Positions 1 through 7,391 of a DNA stretch of 64,000 nt are shown here, in pieces. Positions within the stretch are counted from its first letter, which is position 1. Each line of letters opens with the position of its first letter. The notes under the pieces were generated by a model. It was given only the letters and a program-made list of their open reading frames with translations. It had not been told where the DNA came from and searched no databases. Location: contig NZ_CP087719.1 of NCBI RefSeq assembly GCF_020991085.1, positions 3,058,001 to 3,122,000 on the forward strand, given 5' to 3'. A program made the translations under genes and the position numbers. This DNA is from Roseomonas sp. OT10. GTDB lineage: Bacteria > Pseudomonadota > Alphaproteobacteria > Acetobacterales > Acetobacteraceae.

Positions 1-143
1 GGGCTCTGGAGGCGATCGGCTATGCGGGTGACTATTCGGTGGAGGTGCTGAGCGACCACTACCGCCTGCTCGACCCTGTGGCCGTGGCGCAGCGTGCCTT
101 CGATTCCATGGCCGGGCTGTGGCGCCGGGCGATGGGCGGGTGA
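1..143 (+). CDS. Sugar phosphate isomerase/epimerase family protein (3' end only)
   Basis: Only the last 46 residues are inside the window, read in frame from base 3. The visible tail contains GDYSVEVLSDHYR followed by a helical end, which looks like the C-terminus of xylose-isomerase-like TIM-barrel proteins, where a conserved Glu near the last strand (here in SVEVLS) helps bind the metal. The next gene starts inside its stop codon (GTGA), so the two are probably translated together with the following dehydrogenases. The substrate cannot be told from this fragment. The family call is moderate because most of the protein is missing. Confidence 0.6.
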   Translation, partial: ALEAIGYAGDYSVEVLSDHYRLLDPVAVAQRAFDSMAGLWRRAMGG

Positions 144-928
144 GCGGCGCCGTGGGGCACGGCGGCCGTCCCGCCGCCCTGGTCACGGGCGGCCGGCGCG
201 GGATCGGCCGGGCCATCGCCTGGGCCCTGGCCGAGCGCGGCTTCGACCTCGTCATCGCCGACCTGGAACAGGATGCGGAGGCGCGGGTGACGCTGCACGG
301 CCTGGCCGAACGGGGCGCGGACGCCCGCTTCGTCGCCGCGGATATCGCGGAGATCGCCCGACACGACGGCCTGGTCGAGGCCGTCTACGATGCCTTCGGC
401 CGGCTCGACTGCCTGGTGAACAATGCCGGGCTCGCCACCCTGGCCCTGGGCGACCTGCTGGAGCTGGCGCCGCAGAGCTACGACCGGCTCTTCGCGGTCA
501 ACACGCGCGGCACCTTCTTCCTGACCCAGGCCGCGGCGCGACGCATGCTGCGGGACACGCCGCCCGGGACGCCGCGCTCGATCACCTTCGTCACCTCCTC
601 CAACGCCCGGCTGGTGGCGCCGAACCGGGGCGACTACTGCATGTCCAAGGCGGCCGCCGCGATGGCCGCGCAGCTCTTCGCGGCGCGGCTGGGCGAGGCC
701 GGGATCGCGGTGCACGAGATCCGTCCCGGCCTGATCGACACGGCGATGACGGCAAGGGCCCGCGAACGCTACGACCGGCTGGTCACGGAGGGCGCGACGC
801 CGATCCGGCGCTGGGGCCAGCCCGAGGATGTCGGCCGCGCCGTGGCCGCCCTGGCCGCCGGCGACATTCCCTTCACCACCGGCGCCGCCTTCGCCATCGA
901 TGGCGGCATGCACCTGCACCGCGTCTGA
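140..928 (+). CDS. SDR family oxidoreductase (3-ketoacyl-ACP reductase-like)
   Basis: A 262-residue classical short-chain dehydrogenase. The nucleotide-binding motif TGGRRGIG is at residues 16-23, NNAG follows in the middle, and the catalytic Tyr and Lys are Y166 and K170 (YCMSK) with the Ser in VTSSN. The C-terminus has the usual TTGAAFAIDGG. I chose the GTG at 140, which overlaps the upstream stop as GTGA; an in-frame ATG at 119 would add seven residues and eat further into the upstream gene. Family members oxidise or reduce sugar alcohols and other hydroxy compounds with NAD(P). Its place between a sugar-isomerase-type gene and a second SDR suggests carbohydrate or polyol oxidation, but the substrate is inference. 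Confidence 0.85.
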   Translation: MSGAVGHGGRPAALVTGGRRGIGRAIAWALAERGFDLVIADLEQDAEARVTLHGLAERGADARFVAADIAEIARHDGLVEAVYDAFGRLDCLVNNAGLATLALGDLLELAPQSYDRLFAVNTRGTFFLTQAAARRMLRDTPPGTPRSITFVTSSNARLVAPNRGDYCMSKAAAAMAAQLFAARLGEAGIAVHEIRPGLIDTAMTARARERYDRLVTEGATPIRRWGQPEDVGRAVAALAAGDIPFTTGAAFAIDGGMHLHRV

Positions 929-1686
929 TGGCGGGCGGCACGATGACCCCTCCCCCCGGACCGCTCTCGGGACAGGTGGCGGTGGTGACGGGCGGCGCGC
1001 GCGGCCTGGGCCTCGGCATCGCCCGCCGCCTGGCCCGGGACGGGGCCAGGGTGGCCGTCTGGGACCTCGACCTGGCGCCGCTGGCCGAAGCCGGCTGGCG
1101 TCCGGGCCTGGCCTGCACCGTGGATGTCACCTCCCCGGAAGCGGTGGCCGCCGCCCTGGCGAGGACGGAGGCCGGCCTGGGTCCCATCGGCATCCTGGTG
1201 AACAATGCGGGGATCAGCGGGCCGATCGCCCATGGCTGGGACTACCCGCCGGATGCGTGGGAACGGGTCCTGGCGGTGAACCTCGGCGGGGTGTTCCACG
1301 GGTGCCGCGCCGTCCTGCCCGGAATGCTGGCCCGCGCCAGTGGCCGGATCGTCAACATGGCCTCCCTCGCCGGGAAGGAGGGGACGCCCCGGATCTGCGC
1401 CTATGCCGCGGCGAAGGCAGGGGTGATCGCGCTGACCAAGTCCCTGGCGCGGGAGACGGCGGGGCGCGGCGTCCTGGTCAACTGCGTCGCACCCGCCATG
1501 GCCGAGACCGAGCTGCTGCAGGGCATGACGCCGGACTTCATCGCCGAGGCGCGTGGACGCATCCCCCTCGGCCGGCTGGCGCAGGTGGAGGAGGTGGCGG
1601 CCATGGTGGCGTGGGTGGCCGGGCCCGAATGCAGCTTCACGACCGGCTTCACCTTCGACCTGTCGGGCGGCCGCGCCAGCTTCTGA
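928..1686 (+). CDS. SDR family NAD(P)-dependent oxidoreductase
   Basis: A 252-residue classical short-chain dehydrogenase with TGGARGLG near the N-terminus, NNAG, and the catalytic pair Y159 and K163 in YAAAK. The end, TTGFTFDLSGG, is typical of the FabG-like subgroup. The ATG at 928 overlaps the previous stop as ATGA; a second ATG at 943 would shorten the protein by five residues and gives a more usual SDR N-terminus. It is the last gene of the plus-strand group and meets the large minus-strand operon tail to tail at a strong hairpin. Two consecutive SDR genes may act on successive or alternative substrates; no specific substrate can be assigned. Confidence 0.87.
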   Translation: MAGGTMTPPPGPLSGQVAVVTGGARGLGLGIARRLARDGARVAVWDLDLAPLAEAGWRPGLACTVDVTSPEAVAAALARTEAGLGPIGILVNNAGISGPIAHGWDYPPDAWERVLAVNLGGVFHGCRAVLPGMLARASGRIVNMASLAGKEGTPRICAYAAAKAGVIALTKSLARETAGRGVLVNCVAPAMAETELLQGMTPDFIAEARGRIPLGRLAQVEEVAAMVAWVAGPECSFTTGFTFDLSGGRASF

Positions 1687-1723
1687 CAGGAGGGCGCCAC
1701 ACGGCGCGGGCCCGTCCGGCGCG

Positions 1724-1757
1724 GCCGGGGGCCGCCCCCGCGCGGGGCGCCCCCGGC
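1724..1757. terminator. Strong GC hairpin between convergent genes
   Basis: Arms beginning GCCGGGGGC (from 1724) and ending GCCCCCGGC (to 1757) pair over about 15 bp with one bulged C and a short CGCG centre. It lies in the 82-bp gap between the ends of a plus-strand and a minus-strand gene, so it could stop transcription from both sides. There is no T tract, so intrinsic termination is not certain. Confidence 0.45.
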
Positions 1758-1768
1758 GTGACCGAGGT

Positions 1769-2803
1769 TCAGCCCGCCAGTTCGCGCCGCACGATGGCCG
1801 CGCCCTCCGCCATGGCGCGCAGCTTGCCGAAGGCGCGGGGGCGCGGGAGGTACTTCATGCCGCAATCCGGCGCCACGACCAGCCGCTCCGCCGGCAGGTG
1901 ACGCAGCCCGGCGCGGATGCGGTCGGCGACCACCTCCGGCGTCTCGACGTCGGGCGTGCCCAGGTCGATCACGCCGAGCATGATGGTCTTGCCGGCCAGG
2001 GCATCGAGCACGCCGAGGTCCAGCCTGGGCTGCGCCGCCTCGATGGAGATCTGCGCCGCGTCGCAATCGGCGAGCTGCGGCAGGAAGGAGTAGCCGGAGG
2101 GCTTGTCCTTCACCACCGCCGCATAGCCGAAGCAGAGATGGACGATGGTGGTGCCCCCGATCCCCTCCAGCGCGCGGTTCAGCGCCTTCACGCCGAAGCG
2201 GGCGGCGGCCTCCGGGCGGGCCTGCATCCAGGGCTCGTCGAACTGGATGATGTCCACACCCGCCTTCTTGAGGTCCTTCGCCTCCTCGTTCACGGCGGCG
2301 GCGTAGTCCATCGCCATCGCCTCCTCGTCCCGGTAGAACTCGTCCGCCGCCTGCTGCGACAGGGTGAAGGGGCCGGGCAGGGTGATCTTGGTCGCCCGGT
2401 CCGTGTTGGCGACCAGGAACTCCACGTCGCGCACCTCCACCGGCCGGTTGCGGCGGATGCGGCCGACCACGCGCGGCACCAGCGTCTCCTTCCCGGCGCG
2501 GCCCATGGTGCGGGCGGGGTTGTCCACGTCCACCCCGTCCAGCGCCAGGGCGAAGCGGTTGGAGTAGCTCTCCCGCCGGATCTCGCCATCCGTCACGATG
2601 TCGATGCCCGCGCGCTCCATGTCGCGGATGGCGACCAGCGTCGCGTCATCCTGCGCCTGCTCCAGCGCATCCTCGGCCACGCGCCACATCTGCTTCATCC
2701 GCACGCGCGGCACGAGGTTCTGCGCCAGCACGCCGCGGTCCACCAGCCAGTCCGGCTGCGGGTAGCTGCCGACGACGGTGGTGGGGAGAAGCGTGTTCGT
2801 CAT
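1769..2803 (-). CDS. MetE-type (cobalamin-independent methionine synthase C-terminal domain) protein
   Basis: A 344-residue protein that matches only the catalytic half of MetE; full MetE is about 750 residues. The four zinc ligands of that family are all visible: H222 and C224 (HLCFGY), E255 (SIEAAQ) and C314 (PDCGMKY). The substrate-side motif FDEPW is at 188-192, so the site looks active. Known relatives transfer methyl groups to thiols or act in related thiol chemistry. ATG 2803 overlaps the SnoaL gene stop (ATGA), and this is the last gene of the 12-gene operon. In a ring-cleavage operon it may handle a methyl group released from a methoxylated substrate; that role is inference. Confidence 0.82.
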   Translation of the reverse strand: MTNTLLPTTVVGSYPQPDWLVDRGVLAQNLVPRVRMKQMWRVAEDALEQAQDDATLVAIRDMERAGIDIVTDGEIRRESYSNRFALALDGVDVDNPARTMGRAGKETLVPRVVGRIRRNRPVEVRDVEFLVANTDRATKITLPGPFTLSQQAADEFYRDEEAMAMDYAAAVNEEAKDLKKAGVDIIQFDEPWMQARPEAAARFGVKALNRALEGIGGTTIVHLCFGYAAVVKDKPSGYSFLPQLADCDAAQISIEAAQPRLDLGVLDALAGKTIMLGVIDLGTPDVETPEVVADRIRAGLRHLPAERLVVAPDCGMKYLPRPRAFGKLRAMAEGAAIVRRELAG

Positions 2804-3192
2804 GGCTTGGCCTCGGGCTGGGGAAGGGCGGTGGGCTGGTAGGCGAGCAGGCGCCACGCCTCGCCCTCCCGCGCCCAGACGGCGCAGGTCATGGCGGCGA
2901 TGGAGCGCGGGCCGCCATAGCGGATGATGTCGGCGCTCATCCGGCCCAGGGCGACGGCGCAATCCGGCCCGGCCTCCAGCACCTGCTCCGTCTCGAAGCG
3001 GATGTCGAGGTAGCGCAGGCTGCCACCCTCCAGCGTGCCGAGGTAGCTCGCCTTGCTGTCGGTGGTGGCGTTGGAATGGGCGTAGACGAGCCGGTCGGAC
3101 AGCAGCGCGCCCAGGGCCGCGGCGTCGCCCTGGCGCATGGCGGCGTAGCGCCGCGCCTCCAGCGCGCGGATGGTCTCTTCGTGCGTGCTCAT
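2800..3192 (-). CDS. SnoaL-like / NTF2-fold protein
   Basis: A 130-residue protein with the length and pattern of the nuclear-transport-factor-2 fold: an N-terminal helix (IRALEARRYAAMRQGDAAAL), LVYAHSNAT, then beta strands ending VWAREGEAWRLLAYQPT. This fold covers small isomerases, hydratases, polyketide cyclases and non-catalytic partners, so the activity is open. The gene lies 10 bp after the dehydrogenase and overlaps the MetE-type gene by 4 bp, so it is certainly co-translated with them. SnoaL-like proteins in catabolic operons often act on cyclic or aromatic intermediates, which would suit the dioxygenase further upstream. Confidence 0.75.
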   Translation of the reverse strand: MSTHEETIRALEARRYAAMRQGDAAALGALLSDRLVYAHSNATTDSKASYLGTLEGGSLRYLDIRFETEQVLEAGPDCAVALGRMSADIIRYGGPRSIAAMTCAVWAREGEAWRLLAYQPTALPQPEAKP

Positions 3193-3202
3193 CGGCGGTC
3201 CC

Positions 3203-4090
3203 TCAGCGTGGATTGGGCGCGAGCATCCGCTCGGGCCAGGTGGCGAGGCGGAAGAAGTCCAGCCCGCCCTCGCCGCTCCCCTGGAAGGCGGCGGCGAATT
3301 GCCGCGCCAGGGCGGCGAGCGGCAGCGGCGCGCCCTCCCGCTGGCCGACCGCGAGGGCGAGGTCGAGGTCCTTGGCGATCAGGTCCAGGTCGGCCGCCGG
3401 CGTCCAGTCCCGCGCCGTCAGCATCGCCGCCTTGTAGGCCAGCAGCGGCGAGGCGACGACGCTGCGCGACAGCGCCTCCACCATGGCCTCGCGGCCCAGC
3501 CCCAGCCGTTCCCCGAACCCCATCGCCTCGCCGATCAGGACGGGGGTGAGGGCGACGACGAGGTTGACCATCAGCTTCACCGCCCGCGCCTCCTCGGCCG
3601 GGCCGCAGCGCAGCACCTCCTTGCCCAGCACGGCCAGGACGGGGGCGCAGCGGTCCAGCGTTGCCTCCGGGCCGCTGGCGAAGATCGTCAGCGCCCCGGC
3701 GGCGGCGGTCGCCGTGCTGCCGGAGACGGGGCAGCGCAGATAGCCGGCGCCGCTTCCGGCCACCATCGCCGCCACCCGTGCCGAGGCGGCCGGGGAGACG
3801 GTGCTGAGGTCGATCCACGCCTGCCCCGGCCGCAGCGCCGACGCCAGCTCGCCCGCCACGGCGAGGAGGGCGGCATCGTCCGGCACCATGGAGAGCAGCA
3901 CGTCGCCCTCCGCCGCCAGCGCGCCCACGCCCGGCATGGCGCGCAGCCCCTCCGGCGCCAGGGCGGCGAGGCGGCCCTGGTCGGGGTCCGTCGCGGCGAG
4001 GTCCGCCCCCGCCTCCAGCAGCCGGCGGCAGAGCGGCGTGCCCATGCGGCCGACGCCGATCCAGCCGAGCTTCCAGCCTTGCAGGGTCAT
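3203..4090 (-). CDS. NAD(P)-dependent oxidoreductase, 3-hydroxyisobutyrate dehydrogenase family
   Basis: A 295-residue beta-hydroxyacid dehydrogenase. The N-terminal Rossmann motif GWIGVGRMGTPL is at residues 8-19, the substrate motif CPVSGSTATAAAG is in the middle, and the catalytic Lys with its helix is in VKLMVNLVV. The C-terminal all-helical domain (KDLDLALAVG) completes the family layout. Members oxidise 3-hydroxyisobutyrate, tartronate semialdehyde or related beta-hydroxy acids. The gene starts 6 bp after the end of livF and ends 10 bp before the SnoaL gene. It probably handles a downstream hydroxy acid of the operon's pathway; the exact substrate cannot be read. Confidence 0.85.
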   Translation of the reverse strand: MTLQGWKLGWIGVGRMGTPLCRRLLEAGADLAATDPDQGRLAALAPEGLRAMPGVGALAAEGDVLLSMVPDDAALLAVAGELASALRPGQAWIDLSTVSPAASARVAAMVAGSGAGYLRCPVSGSTATAAAGALTIFASGPEATLDRCAPVLAVLGKEVLRCGPAEEARAVKLMVNLVVALTPVLIGEAMGFGERLGLGREAMVEALSRSVVASPLLAYKAAMLTARDWTPAADLDLIAKDLDLALAVGQREGAPLPLAALARQFAAAFQGSGEGGLDFFRLATWPERMLAPNPR

Positions 4091-4095
4091 CGCCG

Positions 4096-4827
4096 TCACA
4101 ATCCCAGGTAGAACTTGCGGACCAGATCGCTGTCGCCCAGCGCCGCGGGGGAATCGCCCTGGAACTCGACGCGGCCATGGACGAGAACGTAACCGCGGTC
4201 GGCGATGCGGATCGCCTGGTGGAAGTTCTGCTCCGCCATCAGGACGGTGAGGCCGAGGCGTTCCTTCAGCTCCGCGATCTTCTCCATGGTGCGGGCGACG
4301 AGGATCGGCGCCAGGCCGACCGAGGGTTCGTCCACCAGCAGGATGCGCGGGGCGCACATCACGGCGCGGCCCAGCGCCACCATCTGCTGCTCGCCGCCGC
4401 TCATGCTGCCCACCGCCTGGGAGCGGCGTTCCTTCAGCCGGGGGAAGGCGTCGTAGCAGAAGTCGAGGTTGCGCGGGATCGCGGCGCGGGCGCTGCGGCG
4501 ATAGGCGCCGAGCAGCAGGTTCTCCTCCACCGACAGGCGCGGGAAGAGCCGCCGCCCCTCCGGCACGATGGCGATGCCGAGATCGACGATCTCCTCCGGC
4601 GAGCGGCCGACCAGCTCGGTCTCCACCCCGTCGATCGTCGCCGCGATCCGCCCGCGCGCGGGCCGCAGCAGGCCGAGGATGCAGCGCATCAGCGTCGTCT
4701 TGCCGTTGCCGTTGGTGCCCAGCAGCGCGACCGTCTCGCCCGGCGCCACGGCGAGCGAGACGCCGTCCAGCGCCCGCACCGCGCCATAGGCGGCGTCCAC
4801 CCCCTCGATCAGCAGGCTAGCGGCCAA
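4096..4827 (-). CDS. livF: Branched-chain-type ABC transporter ATP-binding protein (LivF-like)
   Basis: A 243-residue ABC ATPase of the HAAT family. The Walker A motif is LLGTNGNGKTT, the signature SMSGGEQQM, Walker B RILLVDEPS followed by VGLAP, and the switch His lies in MAEQNFHQA. I chose the TTG at 4827 because GAGGAG lies about seven bases upstream and it overlaps the end of livG by 11 bp; an in-frame ATG at 4878 would extend deep into livG. It pairs with LivG to power uptake through LivH and LivM. The transported compound need not be an amino acid; in this operon an aromatic or organic acid is more likely. Confidence 0.9.
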   Translation of the reverse strand: MAASLLIEGVDAAYGAVRALDGVSLAVAPGETVALLGTNGNGKTTLMRCILGLLRPARGRIAATIDGVETELVGRSPEEIVDLGIAIVPEGRRLFPRLSVEENLLLGAYRRSARAAIPRNLDFCYDAFPRLKERRSQAVGSMSGGEQQMVALGRAVMCAPRILLVDEPSVGLAPILVARTMEKIAELKERLGLTVLMAEQNFHQAIRIADRGYVLVHGRVEFQGDSPAALGDSDLVRKFYLGL

Positions 4828-5530
4828 GATAGGCCTCCTCGACCTCCGGCATCGACAGGACGGCCTTCGGCTCGCCATCCGCCACCTTCCGCCCCGCCAC
4901 CAGCACGGCGAGGCGCTGGGAGAACTCGGTGACGGCGCGCATCACATGCTCGATCATGATGATCGTCGTGCCGCCGGCGTTCAGCCGGAACAGCAGCGCC
5001 AGGATCTGGTCGACCTCGGCATGGGAGAGCCCGGCCATCGCCTCGTCCGCGATCAGCAGCTCCGGCTTCAGCGCAGTCGCGCGGGCCAGCTCCAGCCGGC
5101 GCAGCTCCACCTGGGTCAGCTCCCGCGGCAGGCGGTGCGCCTTGCCCGCCAGCTCCACCCCCTCCAGGCAGGCCATCGCCTGCTCGTCCGTCGCCGCGTG
5201 GCGGCCGGCATAGGAGAGCGGAACGCGGACGTTCTCGATCACCGTCAGGCCGCGGAAGGGGCGGGGAAGCTGGAAGGTGCGCGCCAGGCCGCGGCGCGCG
5301 CGCTCGTGCGGCTTCAGCCCGGCCAGGGCCTCGCCCCGGAAGGTGAAGCGCCCGTCATGGCTGGGGAAGGCGCCGGCGAGGCAGTTGGTGAAGGTGCTCT
5401 TGCCCGAGCCGTTCGGCCCGATCAGCCCCAGCCGCTCGCCCGCCCGCACCTCCAGCGCCACGCCGGAGAGCGCGGTGAAGCCGCCGAAGCGCTTGCCTAC
5501 CCCTTCGGCGCGCAGGATCACGTCGCCCAT
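4817..5530 (-). CDS. livG: Branched-chain-type ABC transporter ATP-binding protein (LivG-like)
   Basis: A 237-residue ABC ATPase with Walker A LIGPNGSGKST, the LivG-typical LARTFQLPRPF, and Walker B LLIADEAMAGLSHAEVD. The signature region reads LTQVELRRLELARA, where the usual LSGGQ-like core is replaced by LTQVE, an odd but recurring variant in this family. The end motif EVEEAYLG is typical of LivG and LivF. It starts at the same base where livM stops and overlaps livF. It should form a heterodimer with the LivF subunit on the cytoplasmic face of the transporter. Confidence 0.9.
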   Translation of the reverse strand: MGDVILRAEGVGKRFGGFTALSGVALEVRAGERLGLIGPNGSGKSTFTNCLAGAFPSHDGRFTFRGEALAGLKPHERARRGLARTFQLPRPFRGLTVIENVRVPLSYAGRHAATDEQAMACLEGVELAGKAHRLPRELTQVELRRLELARATALKPELLIADEAMAGLSHAEVDQILALLFRLNAGGTTIIMIEHVMRAVTEFSQRLAVLVAGRKVADGEPKAVLSMPEVEEAYLGR

Positions 5531-6513
5531 CAGCGCCGCCCCCGGAACAGGCCGATGATGCCGTGCGGCGCGGCGCAGACGAAGACCACCAGCACCACGC
5601 CCACGATCATCAGGTTGGCGGCGGAGGAGATGGTCACCGTCGCCGCCTGTTGCAGCGAGGCGAGCAGCACCGCGCCGATCACCGGCCCCGCCCAGCTCGC
5701 CGTGCCGCCGATCAGCGGCATGGCGATGGCGTTGACGCCATAGGCGAGTCCGAAGGCGGAGTTGGGCTCGATGTAGGAGCCGAGATACGGCAGGGGCGCG
5801 CCCGCCACCGCCATCAGCGCGCCGCTGAGCGTGGTGGCGACCAGCTTCAGGCGCAGCGTGGGCACGCCCGCCGCCTCCGCCGCCGCCTCGTCGTCGCGCA
5901 GGGCAGCGAGGCCGAGCCCGAGGCGCGAGGTCTCCACCGTGCGCGCGATGGCGACGGCGCCGACGGCCAGCACCACCATCACGGCGCAGAGGAAGCCGCC
6001 ATAGGTGTCGAAGGGCCAGGGCACGTCGCGCGGGCGGATGACATAGGCGCCGCGCGAGCCGCCGACATAGCTCCAGTTCACCACGAGGGTCTGCAGCACG
6101 ACGGACAGGCAGAGGGTGGCGATGGCGAAGTAGGCGCCGCGCAGCCGCAGCGTCAGCACCCCCGTCCCCAGCCCCAGCGCCCCGCCCACCACGGCGGCGA
6201 CGGCGATGCAGGGCAGCAGCGGCAGGCCCAGCGCCTTGCCCGCCGCGACGGTGGCATAGGCCCCGGTGGCGAAGAAGGCGGCGGCGCCGAAGTTCACATA
6301 GCCCGCATAGCCGCCCAGGATGTTCCAGGCCGTCGCCAGCACGACGTACTGCAGCACGAAGGTCGCGGCGAAATAGGCGTACTCGCTGCCCAGCGCGCGC
6401 AGCGCCGCGATCAGCAGCAGCGCGACGGCGGCGCTGGCCAGCCAGAAGGCGCCGTGCCCCATGCGGCGCGGCACCGCGAGCCCCGGGGCGGCGGGAAGGG
6501 CCGCGCCGCTCAT
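5530..6513 (-). CDS. livM: Branched-chain-type ABC transporter permease (LivM-like)
   Basis: A 327-residue inner-membrane permease with about nine hydrophobic segments. The family motif LGGYAGYVNFGAAAFFATGAY sits after the second segment, and the coupling-helix region with LGLGLAALRDDEAAAEAAG contacts the ATPases. It overlaps livH by 4 bp and abuts livG. With LivH it forms the channel through which the periplasmically bound substrate passes. The order SBP-livH-livM-livG-livF is standard for the family. Confidence 0.92.
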   Translation of the reverse strand: MSGAALPAAPGLAVPRRMGHGAFWLASAAVALLLIAALRALGSEYAYFAATFVLQYVVLATAWNILGGYAGYVNFGAAAFFATGAYATVAAGKALGLPLLPCIAVAAVVGGALGLGTGVLTLRLRGAYFAIATLCLSVVLQTLVVNWSYVGGSRGAYVIRPRDVPWPFDTYGGFLCAVMVVLAVGAVAIARTVETSRLGLGLAALRDDEAAAEAAGVPTLRLKLVATTLSGALMAVAGAPLPYLGSYIEPNSAFGLAYGVNAIAMPLIGGTASWAGPVIGAVLLASLQQAATVTISSAANLMIVGVVLVVFVCAAPHGIIGLFRGRR

Positions 6514-7391
6514 GCCGTGCGTCCGAACAGGCCCTGCGGCCGCACCGCCAGCACCAGCAGCAGGATGCCGAAGGCGACGGCGGGCGACCAGGAGGGGCCG
6601 TAGAAGGTGGCGGTCACGTTCTCCACCACGCCGAAGGCCAGCGCCGCCAGCACGCAGCCGCCGAGCGAGGAGAGCCCGCCCAGGATCACCACGGCGAAGA
6701 CGCGGCCGATGAAGACATGGCCGGACCAGGCATCGACCGGCTGCACCACCACCAGCGCCCCGCCGGCCAGGGCGGCCAGGGCGATGGAGATGCCGAAGGC
6801 GAGGCGCTTGATCCGCACCGGGTCGATGGCCAGCAGCCGCAGCGCCTCGCGGTCCTGCGACACGGCGGCGATGGCGCGGCCGGTGAAGCTGTGGCGCAGG
6901 AACAGCGCCAGCGCGCCGATGGCGGCCAGCGCGACCATCGCCGGGACCAGCATGCGCAGCGGCAGGTCGATCTCGCCCAGCCGCCAGGTCGTGTTGGCAT
7001 AGGATGCGTCGGCGAAGTGCTGCTCCGGCCCGACGGCGAGGACGAGCCCGACCTCGATGATGAACATCACGCCGAAGAAGAAGGCGAGGCCCTGGATCGC
7101 CTCGTCGCCCCGCCGTTCGAAGAAGTGGTGGTAGGCGACGTAGAGCAGCGCGCCGGCCGCCCAGAAAGCGGGCATCAGCAGCACGGAGAGCAGCAGCGGG
7201 TCGAGCCCCGTCGCGCCCCAGAGCAGCGCGACGGCGATGGCGCCCAGCACCATGAAGGCGGGGTGGGCGATGTTGACCACGTCCAGCATCCCGAAGGAGA
7301 CGGAGAGGCCGGCCGCCGCCGCGGCGTAGAGGCCGCCGAGCAGCAGGCCCGAGACGATCCCGTTCAGGAGGAGGGCGAGGTCCGGGTCCAT
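6510..7391 (-). CDS. livH: Branched-chain-type ABC transporter permease (LivH-like)
   Basis: A 293-residue inner-membrane permease. The N-terminus, LLNGIVSGLLLGGLYAAAA, and the following VSFGMLDVVNIAHPAFMVLG are characteristic of LivH. The ATPase contact region (GRAIAAVSQDREALRLLAID) and the end IRPQ-like AVRPQGLFGRTA are also present. The start ATG at 7391 shares one base with the stop of the upstream binding-protein gene. A longer reading frame upstream is only the opposite-frame extension into that gene. It works with LivM, LivG and LivF. Confidence 0.92.
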   Translation of the reverse strand: MDPDLALLLNGIVSGLLLGGLYAAAAAGLSVSFGMLDVVNIAHPAFMVLGAIAVALLWGATGLDPLLLSVLLMPAFWAAGALLYVAYHHFFERRGDEAIQGLAFFFGVMFIIEVGLVLAVGPEQHFADASYANTTWRLGEIDLPLRMLVPAMVALAAIGALALFLRHSFTGRAIAAVSQDREALRLLAIDPVRIKRLAFGISIALAALAGGALVVVQPVDAWSGHVFIGRVFAVVILGGLSSLGGCVLAALAFGVVENVTATFYGPSWSPAVAFGILLLVLAVRPQGLFGRTA

